Source of the DNA: Aquisphaera insulae
GTDB lineage: Bacteria; Planctomycetota; Planctomycetia; Isosphaerales; Isosphaeraceae
Assembly (NCBI RefSeq): GCF_011064615.1
Contig: NZ_JAALJH010000033.1
Coordinates: 1 to 64,000 of the forward strand
Direction of reading: 5' to 3'
DNA: 64,000 nucleotides
The translations under genes were made by a program, and so were the position numbers. Shown here one piece after another: positions 8,873 through 17,456 of this stretch. Within the stretch, counting starts at the first letter, position 1. The number at the start of each line of letters is the position of its first letter. The notes beneath the pieces were generated by a model. The model worked only from the letters and a program-made list of their open reading frames with translations. It was not told where the DNA came from and did no database searches.

Positions 8873-9208
8873 ATGAACATCTTCCCTGCGGGCGAACAGA
8901 GGATCTCGGAAGTCGAGCGTGGTCGCAGTTGCCGGGCGATCGTGTCCTTGCCCCACGGCGAGTCGATCACCGCCGGTGACAGCGTGCTGTTCGCTCACTC
9001 CTTCGCCCGTCCGGGGCAGTCGCCCGAATACGTCAAGGGTGGCGATTCGGTTCTCGTCGTCCTGACCGATGTCTTCGACCTCGGCACGGCCGATCCCGCC
9101 TCGGGTGAGCCCCTTTTTCAACTGAGCTGGAAGCCGCTGGGACAGGACGTCCCCCCTGCGCACCAAGCCAGGCGCAGCGCCAAACACGCCGCTCATCGGT
9201 ATGGTTGA
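8873..9208 (+). CDS. Small protein, possibly ASCH/PUA-like
   Basis: The protein has 111 residues and GAGGAAA six bases before the ATG. The central part (residues about 20-90) has alternating strands with GDSVLF, GGDSVLVVLTDVFDLGTADP and FQLSWKPLG. This loosely recalls the compact beta-barrel of ASCH-type RNA-binding domains, where GDxVLF-like and VxVTDV-like strands occur. The match is by eye and weak. The C-terminus is basic (RRSAKHAAHR). It sits 244 bases behind the RRM gene in the same direction. There is no signal peptide or membrane helix. Confidence 0.6.
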   Translation: MNIFPAGEQRISEVERGRSCRAIVSLPHGESITAGDSVLFAHSFARPGQSPEYVKGGDSVLVVLTDVFDLGTADPASGEPLFQLSWKPLGQDVPPAHQARRSAKHAAHRYG

Positions 9209-9374
9209 GCGGGCACTCCGCTCGAGCCTGACAATCGGGCAGAGGGCGAGTCCGTCCTGGCTTCCTCCCTCCTTTCCTCAGGCCTCATCATCTCTCGGCG
9301 GACCCCTTCCGGGCTGAACCGCTTCGTGCGCCACGCACCAGGGATGAAGGCACTCAAAGGCGAAGGCGAACTCG

Positions 9375-9593
9375 ATGTTCCCCCACTATTCTCACACGCC
9401 GCCCAGGCGCGTCTCGACCAGGGTGCGCTGCCCGGTCTGCCATGAAGAGGTCTACTCACGGGCGGGCATCCACCCCCAGTGTGCCGCGAAGCAGTCGGAG
9501 CCTCCGAAGCCGAAGAAACAGGCCGTGGTCGTCGCCAGCCCTGCCGTGGGAGAGGAGCGGGCTGTCCCATCAGATACGGGCCGCCCTTCCTGA
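9375..9593 (+). CDS. Small zinc-ribbon-like protein
   Basis: This is a 72-residue protein. The core CPVCHEEVYSRAGIHPQCA (residues 19-37) has Cys19, Cys22, His33 and Cys36 spaced like a treble-clef or zinc-ribbon metal site. The N-terminus is basic and the C-terminus is a lysine/proline-rich, probably disordered tail (PPKPKKQ). A purine-rich AAGGCGAAGGCGAA precedes the ATG. It is the third small plus-strand gene in a row and may bind nucleic acid, but no function is recognised. Confidence 0.55.
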   Translation: MFPHYSHTPPRRVSTRVRCPVCHEEVYSRAGIHPQCAAKQSEPPKPKKQAVVVASPAVGEERAVPSDTGRPS

Positions 9594-9700
9594 TCCGGAG
9601 AACCTCGACATCACGATCACGTCCGATACGCTCAGTCCCGCCCCGCTGAGCCCTTCGGTCGCAGTCCCTCCCTCACCCGCATGAGGATCTGCCCCACCCG

Positions 9701-9751
9701 GTTCTCACGGCGTGCGGGTTCTCACAGCCTGCGAGTTCTCATGGCCTGCGG
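9701..9751 (+). repeat. Tandem repeat, three 17-base units
   Basis: The units GTTCTCACGGCGTGCGG, GTTCTCACAGCCTGCGA and GTTCTCATGGCCTGCGG follow each other at 9701, 9718 and 9735, with a degenerate fourth at 9752-9765. A 17-base period does not keep a reading frame, which argues against coding. The rest of 9594-10045 shows no gene; a TATGAT at 10002-10007 could be a -10 box for the next gene, but it lacks a good -35. Confidence 0.7.
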
Positions 9752-10045
9752 GGTCCGGCCTGCGGCGGCGACGGTCGGCCCGCCCGGTCAAACGATCAGG
9801 GAGCTCGCAGGTAGTCAACAGCCTGCGGATCGGCCACAGCCCACCCGATCGCCGGACGGAGCCGGCCGCGGCAAAATGGCGATTCACGCGGCCATGGGTC
9901 GGCCTCAGAACGCGATCCCCGCATGGAGTAGGCCTCCCTGTTTCTCCGATCAAACGCCTCCTGGCAGACCCGCCAATCCAACAACCCATCCCGATATCGG
10001 CTATGATCGTGATGGCTTTTGCCGGGTTTTCCTTCGGAGGCCACC

Positions 10046-10294
10046 ATGAACCCCAGCGGGAAAGCGGAGAAGAAGGCGATCCATGCCCTGATCGGGGAGG
10101 CCGAGAAGTTGGCCGCGGCCGGCGACTGGGCAACGGCCGTGAAGCGGTGGGAGCAGGCCCTCGAGCTTGGGTTCGCCCCCAACAGGGCCACCCGCCACCA
10201 CTTCATCGTGTCGCTCCTGGCCGCCCCGGATGACGTCAAGGAGAAGCTGAAACACCCCCACCCGGGGGCACCGCAGCCTGCCGAGGACGGCTGA
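10046..10294 (+). CDS. Small TPR-like protein
   Basis: The protein has 82 residues. CGGAGG lies five bases before the ATG at 10046, a strong ribosome binding site that decides this start over the in-frame upstream one at 10019. Residues 12-45 (AIHALIGEAEKLAAAGDWATAVKRWEQALEL) read as one tetratricopeptide-like helical hairpin with the typical A-x-x-x-G-D-W-x-x-A-x-x-x-W-x-x-A-L pattern. A short helix and a proline-rich tail follow. It is probably a cytoplasmic protein-binding module. Function unknown. Confidence 0.7.
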   Translation: MNPSGKAEKKAIHALIGEAEKLAAAGDWATAVKRWEQALELGFAPNRATRHHFIVSLLAAPDDVKEKLKHPHPGAPQPAEDG

Positions 10295-10342
10295 TGTCAG
10301 AACTCAGGCCTCTCGGGGAAACGTGGCCACGGGAATCGGCAG

Positions 10343-10581
10343 GGAATCGGTGACCACGCACTCAAGACAGCAAGTTGGGGAGGCGGAAGAAAGTGCCGGC
10401 GAGTATGGGCCAGGCGACTTGTCGATCCCCCAGATCACTCCGCGCCCTCCGGCCCCTCGCGTCGTCAGCCTCGCTCGTTCCTCGTTGAGCGTTGGGCCAG
10501 CCGGCAACAGCCCCGACCGGATCGACCCGCCATCGTCTCCGCCTTGCCCAGATGACTCCCCCGGGGTGCCTGGCCATCGAT
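10343..10581. repeat. Dispersed intergenic repeat, family 2, copy D
   Basis: This is the shorter relative of 7658-7946, with the same block order and a different, shorter middle. It fills nearly all of the gap 10295-10609. The two copies lie 2.7 kb apart in the same orientation and flank the group of small genes at 8.3-10.3 kb. Confidence 0.75.
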
Positions 10582-10609
10582 CCAATCGCGTCACACGGGG
10601 ACTGAGCGG

Positions 10610-11134
10610 ATGCGGAACGAGACGGCTGCGAATGGGACCGGTGTGAGGGGCTTCTTTCGTGACATTCGAGGGGGCGTCGTCGCTGCAGCCGTCCTATTGG
10701 CCTGCGACGTGGCGTTCTCTGGATCGTACCTCATGTCAATAATCGTCTGTCCGATCTGGTTTCTCGTCAGTCTCATCAGGAACGCAATCCAGCGTCCCGG
10801 TTGGTGCCTCGCCCTTGTGAGGATCGGACTTCCGGCCCTGACGTTGGGGCTCGTTTGGATCAACACCGACGTTCAACTCAAGATCGCCGAGGCGAATGCT
10901 CGGCGAATCGTGGCGGCTTGCGAGGCCTATCACGCCGCTCACGGCAGGTTCCCCGAGAAGCTTGATGAACTCGTGCCGAATTATATGAATTCCGTTCCAG
11001 TCGCGAAGTATTGTCTAGGTCCGGGGAGCCGCTTCCAATACTACAGCAAACAGCCCCTTCTCTGGTGGGAAGTCTTCGGGTTCTTGCGGAGAATCTACGA
11101 CTTCAACACACGCAGATGGAGCTACCTCGATTGA
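10610..11134 (+). CDS. Two-helix membrane protein with pseudopilin-like C-terminal segment
   Basis: The protein has 174 residues, with GGGGA ten bases before the ATG. Two hydrophobic stretches lie at about 22-52 and 68-84. The following segment, IAEANARRIVAACEAYHAAHGRFPEKLDELVPNYM, matches the helix-plus-loop found after the N-terminal helix of type II secretion pseudopilins and DUF1559-like proteins (AYHxxHGRFPxxLDELVP). A GPGSRFQYYS strand segment follows. No prepilin peptidase site is seen, so it is a membrane relative and not a true pseudopilin. Base composition is visibly less GC-rich than the neighbours, hinting at a different origin. Confidence 0.6.
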   Translation: MRNETAANGTGVRGFFRDIRGGVVAAAVLLACDVAFSGSYLMSIIVCPIWFLVSLIRNAIQRPGWCLALVRIGLPALTLGLVWINTDVQLKIAEANARRIVAACEAYHAAHGRFPEKLDELVPNYMNSVPVAKYCLGPGSRFQYYSKQPLLWWEVFGFLRRIYDFNTRRWSYLD

Positions 11135-11584
11135 TGGGGCGGGATAAACCTCCGCGAGGTCGTCGCGATCACGGTGATTGAAGTCAAGGGTGCCGGGAAC
11201 CGATACTGCGACTTTACCGATAACATCAAAGTCTCCTGGGCGGCCCGCACCTCCCTCGTCGACCGGGTCGAAGGAGGGGTCTTCCTGATCAGCGACTCTG
11301 TGGCCATCACCGAGTGGCGAGACAGGCCTTGCCCGGCTTCGTCATGGGTCCGGCCGAGAACCCCGGACCTCGCCTGTTCGCAGAGGTATAGCTCGTCCAC
11401 GTCGGTCGCCTCCGCGTCGGGCGTCCCGGGATCAACGCGTGTGGCCTCGCGCAGCCAATACCTCATACACGACCGCGAAGGTGCAGGTCGGTTTCTTCGA
11501 CGCGGAGGGAATTGTGGAGGATCGCCGGGATCCTGCCTCCGGTCCCGTCGACCGGGTTGCGTCGAGCAATGCCGGTGCGATCGG
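11135..11584. other. Intergenic region without a convincing gene
   Basis: Long open frames cross this stretch on both strands but none has a credible start, domain or codon pattern. It continues into the histidine kinase remnant and is probably decayed sequence. Confidence 0.4.
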
Positions 11585-12010
11585 TCAGCCTGTGGGGATC
11601 GTCGGTCTACCCGGCTCAGCCCGGCAGGGGGTGACCCTGGCCGCCGAGGGCGCAGGGTCCTTCGGCAGGCGGACGAGGAATCGGCTGCCGCCATCGGGCA
11701 CGGCCTCGGCGGCGCTCGTGCCGCCGTGGGGCTCGGCGATCCGGCACGCGACGGCGAGGCCCAGGCCGACCTCGGCGAGGCCGAGGCGGCGGGCCAGGTC
11801 GGAGCGATAGAAGGGCTCGAAGCGGCGGGGCAGGTCCGCCTGCGGGATGCCGCAGCCGTGGCCCTCCACAGACAGGACCGCGGCGGAGGTCTCGGCCCGG
11901 ACGCGGGCGACGATGGGCGTGTTCGGCTCGCTGTACTTGCACGCGTTATCGAGCAGCTACTCGAGCAACCGGTCGAGCAGCGGCCGCGCGGTCGCGACGA
12001 ATGGAGTTGG
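11585..12010 (-). pseudogene. Remnant of a sensor histidine kinase (C-terminal ATPase domain)
   Basis: On the minus strand the frame ending at 11585 reads LLDNACKYSEPNTPI (N box), then GHGCGIP (G1-like), FEPFYRSD (F box), GLGLAVACRIAEPHGG (G2 box) and GGSRFLVRLP. This is the end of a HATPase_c domain in correct order. Just before the N box an in-frame TAG (11959-11957) interrupts LLDRLLE/LLDNA, where intact kinases have an Asn or similar. Upstream the frame is lost: no dimerisation domain or sensor is found. In G1 the expected D-x-G is now H-x-C-G, so the ATP site is also damaged. It is therefore a truncated, decayed kinase. Confidence 0.75.
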
Positions 12011-12067
12011 TCGCCACGCCCGTCCTCATCAGCGCGGAACAAGCCGGATCCTCTCGTACCCATCCGA

Positions 12068-13324
12068 TCACCGGCTGTACCAGGCGACGAGCTTCTCGAT
12101 CTCGCCGCGCTCGGCCATGAGACGGACCAGGTATCGGACGTGGGGGAATCCCAGCATCGGGTCGCCCCCGAAATGGTTGTCGACGATCTGGATCGCCCGC
12201 TCGAGCGCCTCCACCGGGGGTTGGTCCCGGAACGCTCGCCTCAGCCAGAGGATCATCGGCAGCGTGAGGAACAGGGATTCCAGGCCGTCCCAGAGGGACA
12301 TGTCGAAATTGGGCGGCCCGCAGAACTGGAGCGAGTTCAGCTTCACGGCGTAATAGCGCTCCAGGGTCTCCTCCAGCTCCGGGAGCTTCCCCCCTTCCCG
12401 TTCGATCTCCTGGAAGCGGACGTCCGGCAGGAAGGGGTTCACGCGGGGGACCCTGCCGCGGCCCCGGAGGAATCGCCAGCCCGCGACCACGCGGCCCAGC
12501 CGCTTCGGGATCCGCAATCCCCCGTAGGCGTCCGGATCCTTGCGGGCGTAGATCGCGAGCACGGTGCGGAACGGGATGCGGCCGAGCAGGCGGTCGGGCG
12601 GCGGCAGGTCCGCGGGCTCGCGCGGCACCTCCGCATCCATGGCGTTGCGCACCGCCTGCAAGAACTTGGTCACCTTGTGACCGCCCAGGTTATTCCATTC
12701 CGTCCGGCCGCCGATCCGGACCATCGCCAGGCACTTGCGGAGCCGACGCTCGAGGGGATCGCGGCGGTCCTCGACGATCTCGACGAGCACCTGGACGACG
12801 CGACAGACGTCCGGCCACGAGAGGGTCTGGCCCTCCTGGAGCGACGGTGGCGGCGCGCTGTCGGCCGACCGGCCCGTGTGTGCTTCCAGGAGGCGCGACA
12901 GCCCCACGAGGTCCTCCTCGGCATCGACCACCGGGCGACCGAAGTTGGCCGCGGCCGACGGGCAGGAGTAGCGGATCCCGACGCGCCAGTGGTCGCCCGC
13001 GGGGACGAGGATGAAGGGGAAGAGGCGGCAGACGAACGGCTTGGCCTCGGCGCCGAACCGCTCCTGGATCCGGCAGTGGTTTTCGTCCGTCAGGAAGACG
13101 CAGCCCCCGGATGGCCGATGCGTCAGCGTCCACTTCCCGGAGTTGCGCCCCCGAGGCACGAACCACGGGCCCGGGGCGAAATCGGGATCGCCCGGCGGGA
13201 TCAACGCCTCGATCCGCCGCTTCTCCTCGTCGGTGATCACCCCCTCGAGCGTCCGGCAGCAGTCGCCGCAGGTCCGGCAATCCCAGTTCTGCATCACGGG
13301 GAGGTTTCGCAGGGGGACCGACAT
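12068..13324 (-). CDS. YkgJ-family cysteine cluster protein
   Basis: The protein has 418 residues and starts at ATG 13324 with GGAAGGCG upstream. The N-terminal 130 residues carry the YkgJ/Fli(B)-type cysteine cluster: CRTCGDCC, later C in GGCVFL, C in NHCRIQ, C in FVCRLFPF and C in YSCPS. This is thought to bind zinc or an iron-sulfur centre. The C-terminal 280 residues are helical, rich in Arg and Leu, and unassigned; this long form is typical of planctomycetes. It lies opposite to, and is divergently arranged with, the methyltransferase-like gene. Confidence 0.85.
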   Translation of the reverse strand: MSVPLRNLPVMQNWDCRTCGDCCRTLEGVITDEEKRRIEALIPPGDPDFAPGPWFVPRGRNSGKWTLTHRPSGGCVFLTDENHCRIQERFGAEAKPFVCRLFPFILVPAGDHWRVGIRYSCPSAAANFGRPVVDAEEDLVGLSRLLEAHTGRSADSAPPPSLQEGQTLSWPDVCRVVQVLVEIVEDRRDPLERRLRKCLAMVRIGGRTEWNNLGGHKVTKFLQAVRNAMDAEVPREPADLPPPDRLLGRIPFRTVLAIYARKDPDAYGGLRIPKRLGRVVAGWRFLRGRGRVPRVNPFLPDVRFQEIEREGGKLPELEETLERYYAVKLNSLQFCGPPNFDMSLWDGLESLFLTLPMILWLRRAFRDQPPVEALERAIQIVDNHFGGDPMLGFPHVRYLVRLMAERGEIEKLVAWYSR

Positions 13325-13596
13325 GCAAGACGCCTTCCGGAATGAGGTTCGATCGCCGGCCCGGGCGACGGCAGCACGCCGGCGAGGAGGCAGGACGCGG
13401 GCCCGGGACGTCCCGCCCCTGCGTCCTCGCGGGCGACTCCCTGGCGACCGCGGACCGTGGCGGTACGATGAAAGGGATCTTACCCTGGAACTCGCCCCGC
13501 GGACGAGCCCTGCCGCCCCGTGCCGACGGGGCCGATCCCCAACGACGTCCCCGAGCGGGCCCCCCCCTGAAGCTCCCCCTTGCAGGATCCGATTCG

Positions 13597-14250
13597 ATGA
13601 ACATTCCCGTGGTCGCCGGTGTTCTGATGCTAGGCGCGTCCCTGTCGGCGTGCGCCGCGATGGCCCAGGATCCGAGCCGCCCTGTGGTCCCGAAGGACGA
13701 CGGCGAGAAGCGGATCCTCGAGGCCCTCGACCGGGCCCGACACGGCGAACGGTACGCGAACGTCTCCACGTCCGACGGGCGCCTGCTCCGCCAGCTCGCC
13801 GAGTCGATCGGCGCCAAGCGGGTGGTCGAGCTGGGGACCTCGACGGGCGAATCCGGGCTCTGGTTCTGCATGGCCCTCCGCAAGACCGGCGGCAAGCTCT
13901 ACACCCACGACCTGGACGCCGGGCGGATCGCCGTCGCCCGAGAGAACTTCAAGCGGGCCGGCGTGGAGGACCTCGTCGTCATCGTCGAGGGGGACGCCCA
14001 CGTGACGGCGCCGAGGAACAAGGAGCCGATCGACCTCCTGTTCATCGACGCCGAGAAGGACGGGTACGATGCTTACCTCAAGGAGCTGCTGCCGTACGTC
14101 CGCCCGGGCGGCCTGATCGTCGCCCACAACATGCGGACGCCCGCCCCGAACCCGCGCTACCTCCAGGCCATCACGACCAGTCCCGAGCTCGACACCTCGT
14201 TCGTCCTGATGGACGGCGCCGGCATCGGGATCACCCTCAAGAAGCGGTGA
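13597..14250 (+). CDS. Exported class I SAM-dependent O-methyltransferase-like protein
   Basis: From ATG 13597 (AGGA nine bases upstream) the product has 217 residues. The open frame reaches back to 13342, but that part is arginine/proline-rich shadow sequence. The N-terminus is a signal peptide (PVVAGVLMLGASLSACAAMAQ). LSAC fits a lipobox, and AMAQ a signal peptidase I site. The body has the SAM motif I VVELGTSTGESGLW, KLYTHDLDAGR (motif II acidic residue), LLFIDAEKDGYDAY and LLPYVRPGGLIVAHN, all as in catechol/caffeoyl-CoA-type O-methyltransferases. Export of a SAM-dependent enzyme is unexpected because SAM is cytoplasmic. Confidence 0.8.
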   Translation: MNIPVVAGVLMLGASLSACAAMAQDPSRPVVPKDDGEKRILEALDRARHGERYANVSTSDGRLLRQLAESIGAKRVVELGTSTGESGLWFCMALRKTGGKLYTHDLDAGRIAVARENFKRAGVEDLVVIVEGDAHVTAPRNKEPIDLLFIDAEKDGYDAYLKELLPYVRPGGLIVAHNMRTPAPNPRYLQAITTSPELDTSFVLMDGAGIGITLKKR

Positions 14251-14374
14251 TCGAGCCGGGCCGGGGTCACGTCCGGCCGCAACCGGCCGGAGCCGCCCCC
14301 TCGCGACGGCCCGAAGGTCCCCCCAACACCTTGCGTTGTCCCGCGGGAGCGAATTGGATACGTTGAGGGGGGGC

Positions 14375-15481
14375 ATGAGGGCCGGGCCGGCAGGAGCCGA
14401 AACCCTGGCGAGGCGGAACGATCCGGTGCGGAAAGCGGTGGGAGGTCGGCGGGTGAGGATGCCACGAGCGCTCTGGTTTGCGGCCGCGGCCGGCTGGCTC
14501 CGATTGGCGCTGGCCTGCGGCGCGGGGCTACTCGGCCTTTCGCTGGCGATGACTCCCGCCCCGGCCCGGGCGCAGGACGGCCCGGCCAGCGGGCCCCGGT
14601 CCGAGGCCCATCGCGACGATGGCGAGACCTCGTCCTCGTCCTCGTCCCCGGCCGACGGCGCGAACCCGCCGCGCGTGGATGCCAGGGAGTCGTTCCTCTC
14701 GTGGATGGCCCGGGCGTCCGGGCCGATCGGGCTGGTGATCCTGGCGATGTCGTTCTACCTGATCGCGCTGGTGGTCTGGATGGCGCTCCGGTATCGGACC
14801 TCGGTGGCGATCCCGCGGACCCTCGCCCGCGAGATCGACGCGCTCCTGGAGGACCGGAAGTACAGCGAGGCCTACCACCGCGCCGATGCCAGCGAGTCGT
14901 TCCTCGGGCGGGTGCTGGCGGCCGGCGTCCGCAAGCTCCCCGCCGGGATCATCCCGGCGCATCGAGCCATGGAGATGGCCAACGAGGACGCCACGATGGA
15001 GATGGAGCATCGGACCACGTACCTCGCCACGGTGGGGACGCTGGGCCCGATGATCGGGCTGGTCGGGACCGTCTACGGCATGATCCTCTCCTTCCGGGTC
15101 ATCGCCACCGAGGGCTCGTCGCCGCAGGCGAGCCAGCTCGCCGCGGGCATCTCTACGGCGCTCTTCGCGACCCTCGAGGGGATCGCGATCTCGATCCCGG
15201 CCATCTACTTCTACTCGATGTTCCGCAACCGGATCTCCCGGCTCTCGCTCGAGGTGGCGATGGCCGCCGAGCCGCTGCTGGAGCGATTCGCGCCCGGCAT
15301 CCGCCCGCAGGACGCGGCCCCGGCGCAGGCTCCCGCGCAGCCCGCGGTCACCGTCCCCGTGCCGATGCCCGGGCCCTCGTCGCACCCCCACCCCTATGCG
15401 GCGAGCGCGGCCCTGGCCGCGGCGGCCGGCGCGGGGCACCCGCGGACGGCCCTGCCCCCCGCGTCTTCGGAAGAGTCGTGA
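14375..15481 (+). CDS. TolQ/ExbB/MotA-family proton channel protein
   Basis: The protein has 368 residues. I chose ATG 14375, directly behind GAGGGGGGG; ATG 14459 would shorten it by 28 residues. The N-terminus has a signal peptide ending near PARAQD and a serine-rich spacer (DGETSSSSSSP). Family helices lie at about 117-137, 218-239 and 262-283. The signature GTLGPMIGLVGTVYGMI and the segment QASQLAAGISTALFATLEGIAISIPA are diagnostic of TolQ/ExbB. The tail after about 300 is Ala/Pro-rich. It is the first gene of a five-gene operon and would form the stator with the two TolR-like proteins. Confidence 0.88.
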   Translation: MRAGPAGAETLARRNDPVRKAVGGRRVRMPRALWFAAAAGWLRLALACGAGLLGLSLAMTPAPARAQDGPASGPRSEAHRDDGETSSSSSSPADGANPPRVDARESFLSWMARASGPIGLVILAMSFYLIALVVWMALRYRTSVAIPRTLAREIDALLEDRKYSEAYHRADASESFLGRVLAAGVRKLPAGIIPAHRAMEMANEDATMEMEHRTTYLATVGTLGPMIGLVGTVYGMILSFRVIATEGSSPQASQLAAGISTALFATLEGIAISIPAIYFYSMFRNRISRLSLEVAMAAEPLLERFAPGIRPQDAAPAQAPAQPAVTVPVPMPGPSSHPHPYAASAALAAAAGAGHPRTALPPASSEES

Positions 15482-15532
15482 GCGTCAAGGCGTCGAGTTG
15501 CGCCTGAACCCCTGGGCTCCCGGAGGCCGGCC

Positions 15533-16045
15533 ATGCCGAGGTCATCCCGGCGATCGCGATCCGCGGGCATGATCAGCCCGAACCTGACGCCGCTGCTGGA
15601 CATCGTCCTCCAGTTGATCACGTTCTTCATGATGCTCGTCCACTTCGGCACCCGCCTGGAAGGGGCCGACCGCGCCGTCCGGCTGCCGGTGGCGCCCGCC
15701 GCCTTGCCGGGCTCGGACCTGACAATCGATCGGCTCTCCGTCGCGATGGACCGGCGCGGCGGCCTGCGCGTGGGGAGCCGCGTGCTGGGCGCCGACGAGA
15801 CGGCCGCCTGGTGGGACGAGCAGGCCCGGGCGCGGCGCTCGGGCCTGGAGCTCCTGCAACGCGGCGGCGGGGCGGCGGCGGAGGCCGCCTCCTCGAGCCT
15901 GGGCGGCGATGAGCTGCCGACCGTGGTGATCCTGCGGGCCGATCGGGACGCGTCCTACGGCGCCGTCCGCCGCACCCTGGCCGAGGCGCAGGAGCGAGGC
16001 TTCGCCCAGTTCAGCCTGGTCGTCCTCCGGAGGGAGCAGCCATGA
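15533..16045 (+). CDS. TolR/ExbD-family protein 1
   Basis: The protein has 170 residues, with GGAGG eight bases before the ATG. A basic N-terminus precedes one membrane helix containing the conserved proton-path aspartate (ISPNLTPLLDIVLQLITFFMML, Asp23). The periplasmic part ends with a typical ExbD fold segment (VVILRADRDASYGAVRRTLAEAQERGFAQFSLVV). It overlaps the next gene by four bases (ATGA), so translation is probably coupled. Confidence 0.88.
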   Translation: MPRSSRRSRSAGMISPNLTPLLDIVLQLITFFMMLVHFGTRLEGADRAVRLPVAPAALPGSDLTIDRLSVAMDRRGGLRVGSRVLGADETAAWWDEQARARRSGLELLQRGGGAAAEAASSSLGGDELPTVVILRADRDASYGAVRRTLAEAQERGFAQFSLVVLRREQP

Positions 16046-16644
16046 GCCTGGGCCCGGAGATGCCCGCGTCCACGCCGGAGCCGATCGGCACGATGACCGA
16101 TCCGGTCGCCGCGGCCGACCCCCGCACGGGCCGGCGATATCGGCCCGGCCCGCCGGAGGAGGTGATGTTCCCGGTCGCGCCCATGCTCGACATGGCCTTC
16201 CAGCTCCTGGCCTTCTTCGTGCTCACGTTCAAGGCCCCGTCGGCGGAGACCCACATCGACCTCCACCTGCCGACGACGCCCGCCGCGCTGCCGGCGGCGC
16301 CGGAGGGCCGCGCCCGCCCCGGCGCGGTCCGCTCGGTGGACGCCGACCTGGAGAACGACCTCCTGATCCGGGCCGAGGCCGACGACCTCGGCGACCTCAA
16401 GGCACTGAGGCTCGGCGACGCCACGCTCCCCGACCTGTCGGCCCTGGCCGATCGGCTGCATCGCTACGCCGCCCTCCTCCGCGGCCGCCCCCTGCGAGTC
16501 CGCCTGGTCGCCGACGACCGCCTCCGCTACGAGCCCGCCGCGAGGATCGTCGCGACCTGCTCCGCGGCCGGGGTTTCCTCGATCCGCCTGGCCCAGGCCG
16601 GCGCCCCCATGCCCGCGGGCGTGGGACGGGGAGGGCCGAGATGA
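16042..16644 (+). CDS. TolR/ExbD-family protein 2
   Basis: This is a 200-residue protein with a 40-residue cytoplasmic arm. The helix VMFPVAPMLDMAFQLLAFFVLTF carries Asp50, the equivalent of the TolR/ExbD aspartate. The C-terminal region (LADRLHRYAALLRGRPLRVRLVADDRLRYEPAARIVATCSAAG) is the ExbD periplasmic fold. It overlaps both neighbours by four bases. Two different TolR-like proteins beside one TolQ is common in planctomycetes and suggests a heteromeric rotor. Confidence 0.85.
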   Translation: MSLGPEMPASTPEPIGTMTDPVAAADPRTGRRYRPGPPEEVMFPVAPMLDMAFQLLAFFVLTFKAPSAETHIDLHLPTTPAALPAAPEGRARPGAVRSVDADLENDLLIRAEADDLGDLKALRLGDATLPDLSALADRLHRYAALLRGRPLRVRLVADDRLRYEPAARIVATCSAAGVSSIRLAQAGAPMPAGVGRGGPR

Positions 16645-17456
16645 ACCGGAATGATCGGAATTGTCCACGGTGCGAGACGCGCCTTCCTGTCCCCTCCCCC
16701 CACCGCGGATGGAGGGGATCGGGCTCGATCGTCCGACGGATGGCCCGCGGCCTCATCCTGCCCGCGGCCCTGCTCCTGCCGACGGCCGCCGCGAACGCAC
16801 AGGCGACGTCGCCGCCCGACGCCGCCCGCGACGACCCGGACACCCGCATCGGCCTGGCCGACCTCCCCGCCTACCGCGCGGCGCTCGCGGACGGCGGCGA
16901 CGGGAGTGACGCGAAGGCCGCCACGTTCCGCGACCTCTGGGACCATCCGGAGGCGTGGAAGGGCCGCCGGGTGGAGGTCCGGGGACGGGTCGCGCGGATC
17001 TTCCGGCAGGATCCCGTCGGCAGCTTCCCCGCGCTGGCGGAGCTCTGGCTGGGCACGGCCGACGGGGACCTCTTCTGCGCCCACTGCCCGATCCCGGCGA
17101 GGGGGAGTCCCGCGGAGGAGGCCGGGCCGATTCCAGACATCGGCACGCCGATTCATTTTAAAGGTATTTACCTGAAGACGATTCGATACGCGGCCGGCGA
17201 CGAGCCACGGCTGGCGCCGCTGATCGTGGGCGGCGTGCCCCCCGCGGCGGACGGCCCGCCCGCGCCTGCCGGCGGCGGCAGCGCCCCGGCGAATCCGTGG
17301 CCGGTGTCGCTGCCGCCGGCGGCCTGGGCGGCGGGGGCCGCGATCGGCCTGGCGGCGGCCGGCGCGCTCGCGTGGCGGCACCTGAAGGAGCCGCCGCGGC
17401 CGGCGGCCGCGGCCGGCGCGGTGCCGGGGTTCCTGGACGAGGGGGCCCGGAGATGA
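16641..17456 (+). CDS. Exported OB-fold-like membrane protein of the TolQR operon
   Basis: The protein has 271 residues and overlaps the previous gene by four bases. A short arm has one CxxC pair (CPRCETRL). The signal segment MARGLILPAALLLPTAAANAQ follows; an alternative start at its Met would be 34 codons later. The middle (TFRDLWDHPEAWKGRRVEVRGRVARIFRQD) resembles an OB-fold strand pattern (WKGKxVxVxGxV) used for small-molecule or nucleic-acid binding. A single helix at about 225-248 is followed by an alanine/proline tail. Function unknown; its place in the operon suggests a periplasmic partner of the stator. Confidence 0.7.
   Translation: MNRNDRNCPRCETRLPVPSPHRGWRGSGSIVRRMARGLILPAALLLPTAAANAQATSPPDAARDDPDTRIGLADLPAYRAALADGGDGSDAKAATFRDLWDHPEAWKGRRVEVRGRVARIFRQDPVGSFPALAELWLGTADGDLFCAHCPIPARGSPAEEAGPIPDIGTPIHFKGIYLKTIRYAAGDEPRLAPLIVGGVPPAADGPPAPAGGGSAPANPWPVSLPPAAWAAGAAIGLAAAGALAWRHLKEPPRPAAAAGAVPGFLDEGARR

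Noticed and set aside
11122..11470. Minus-strand string ELYLCEQARSGVLGR as the end of a ring-hydroxylating oxygenase
   Set aside because: Only a dozen residues resemble the family, and the flanks do not continue it.
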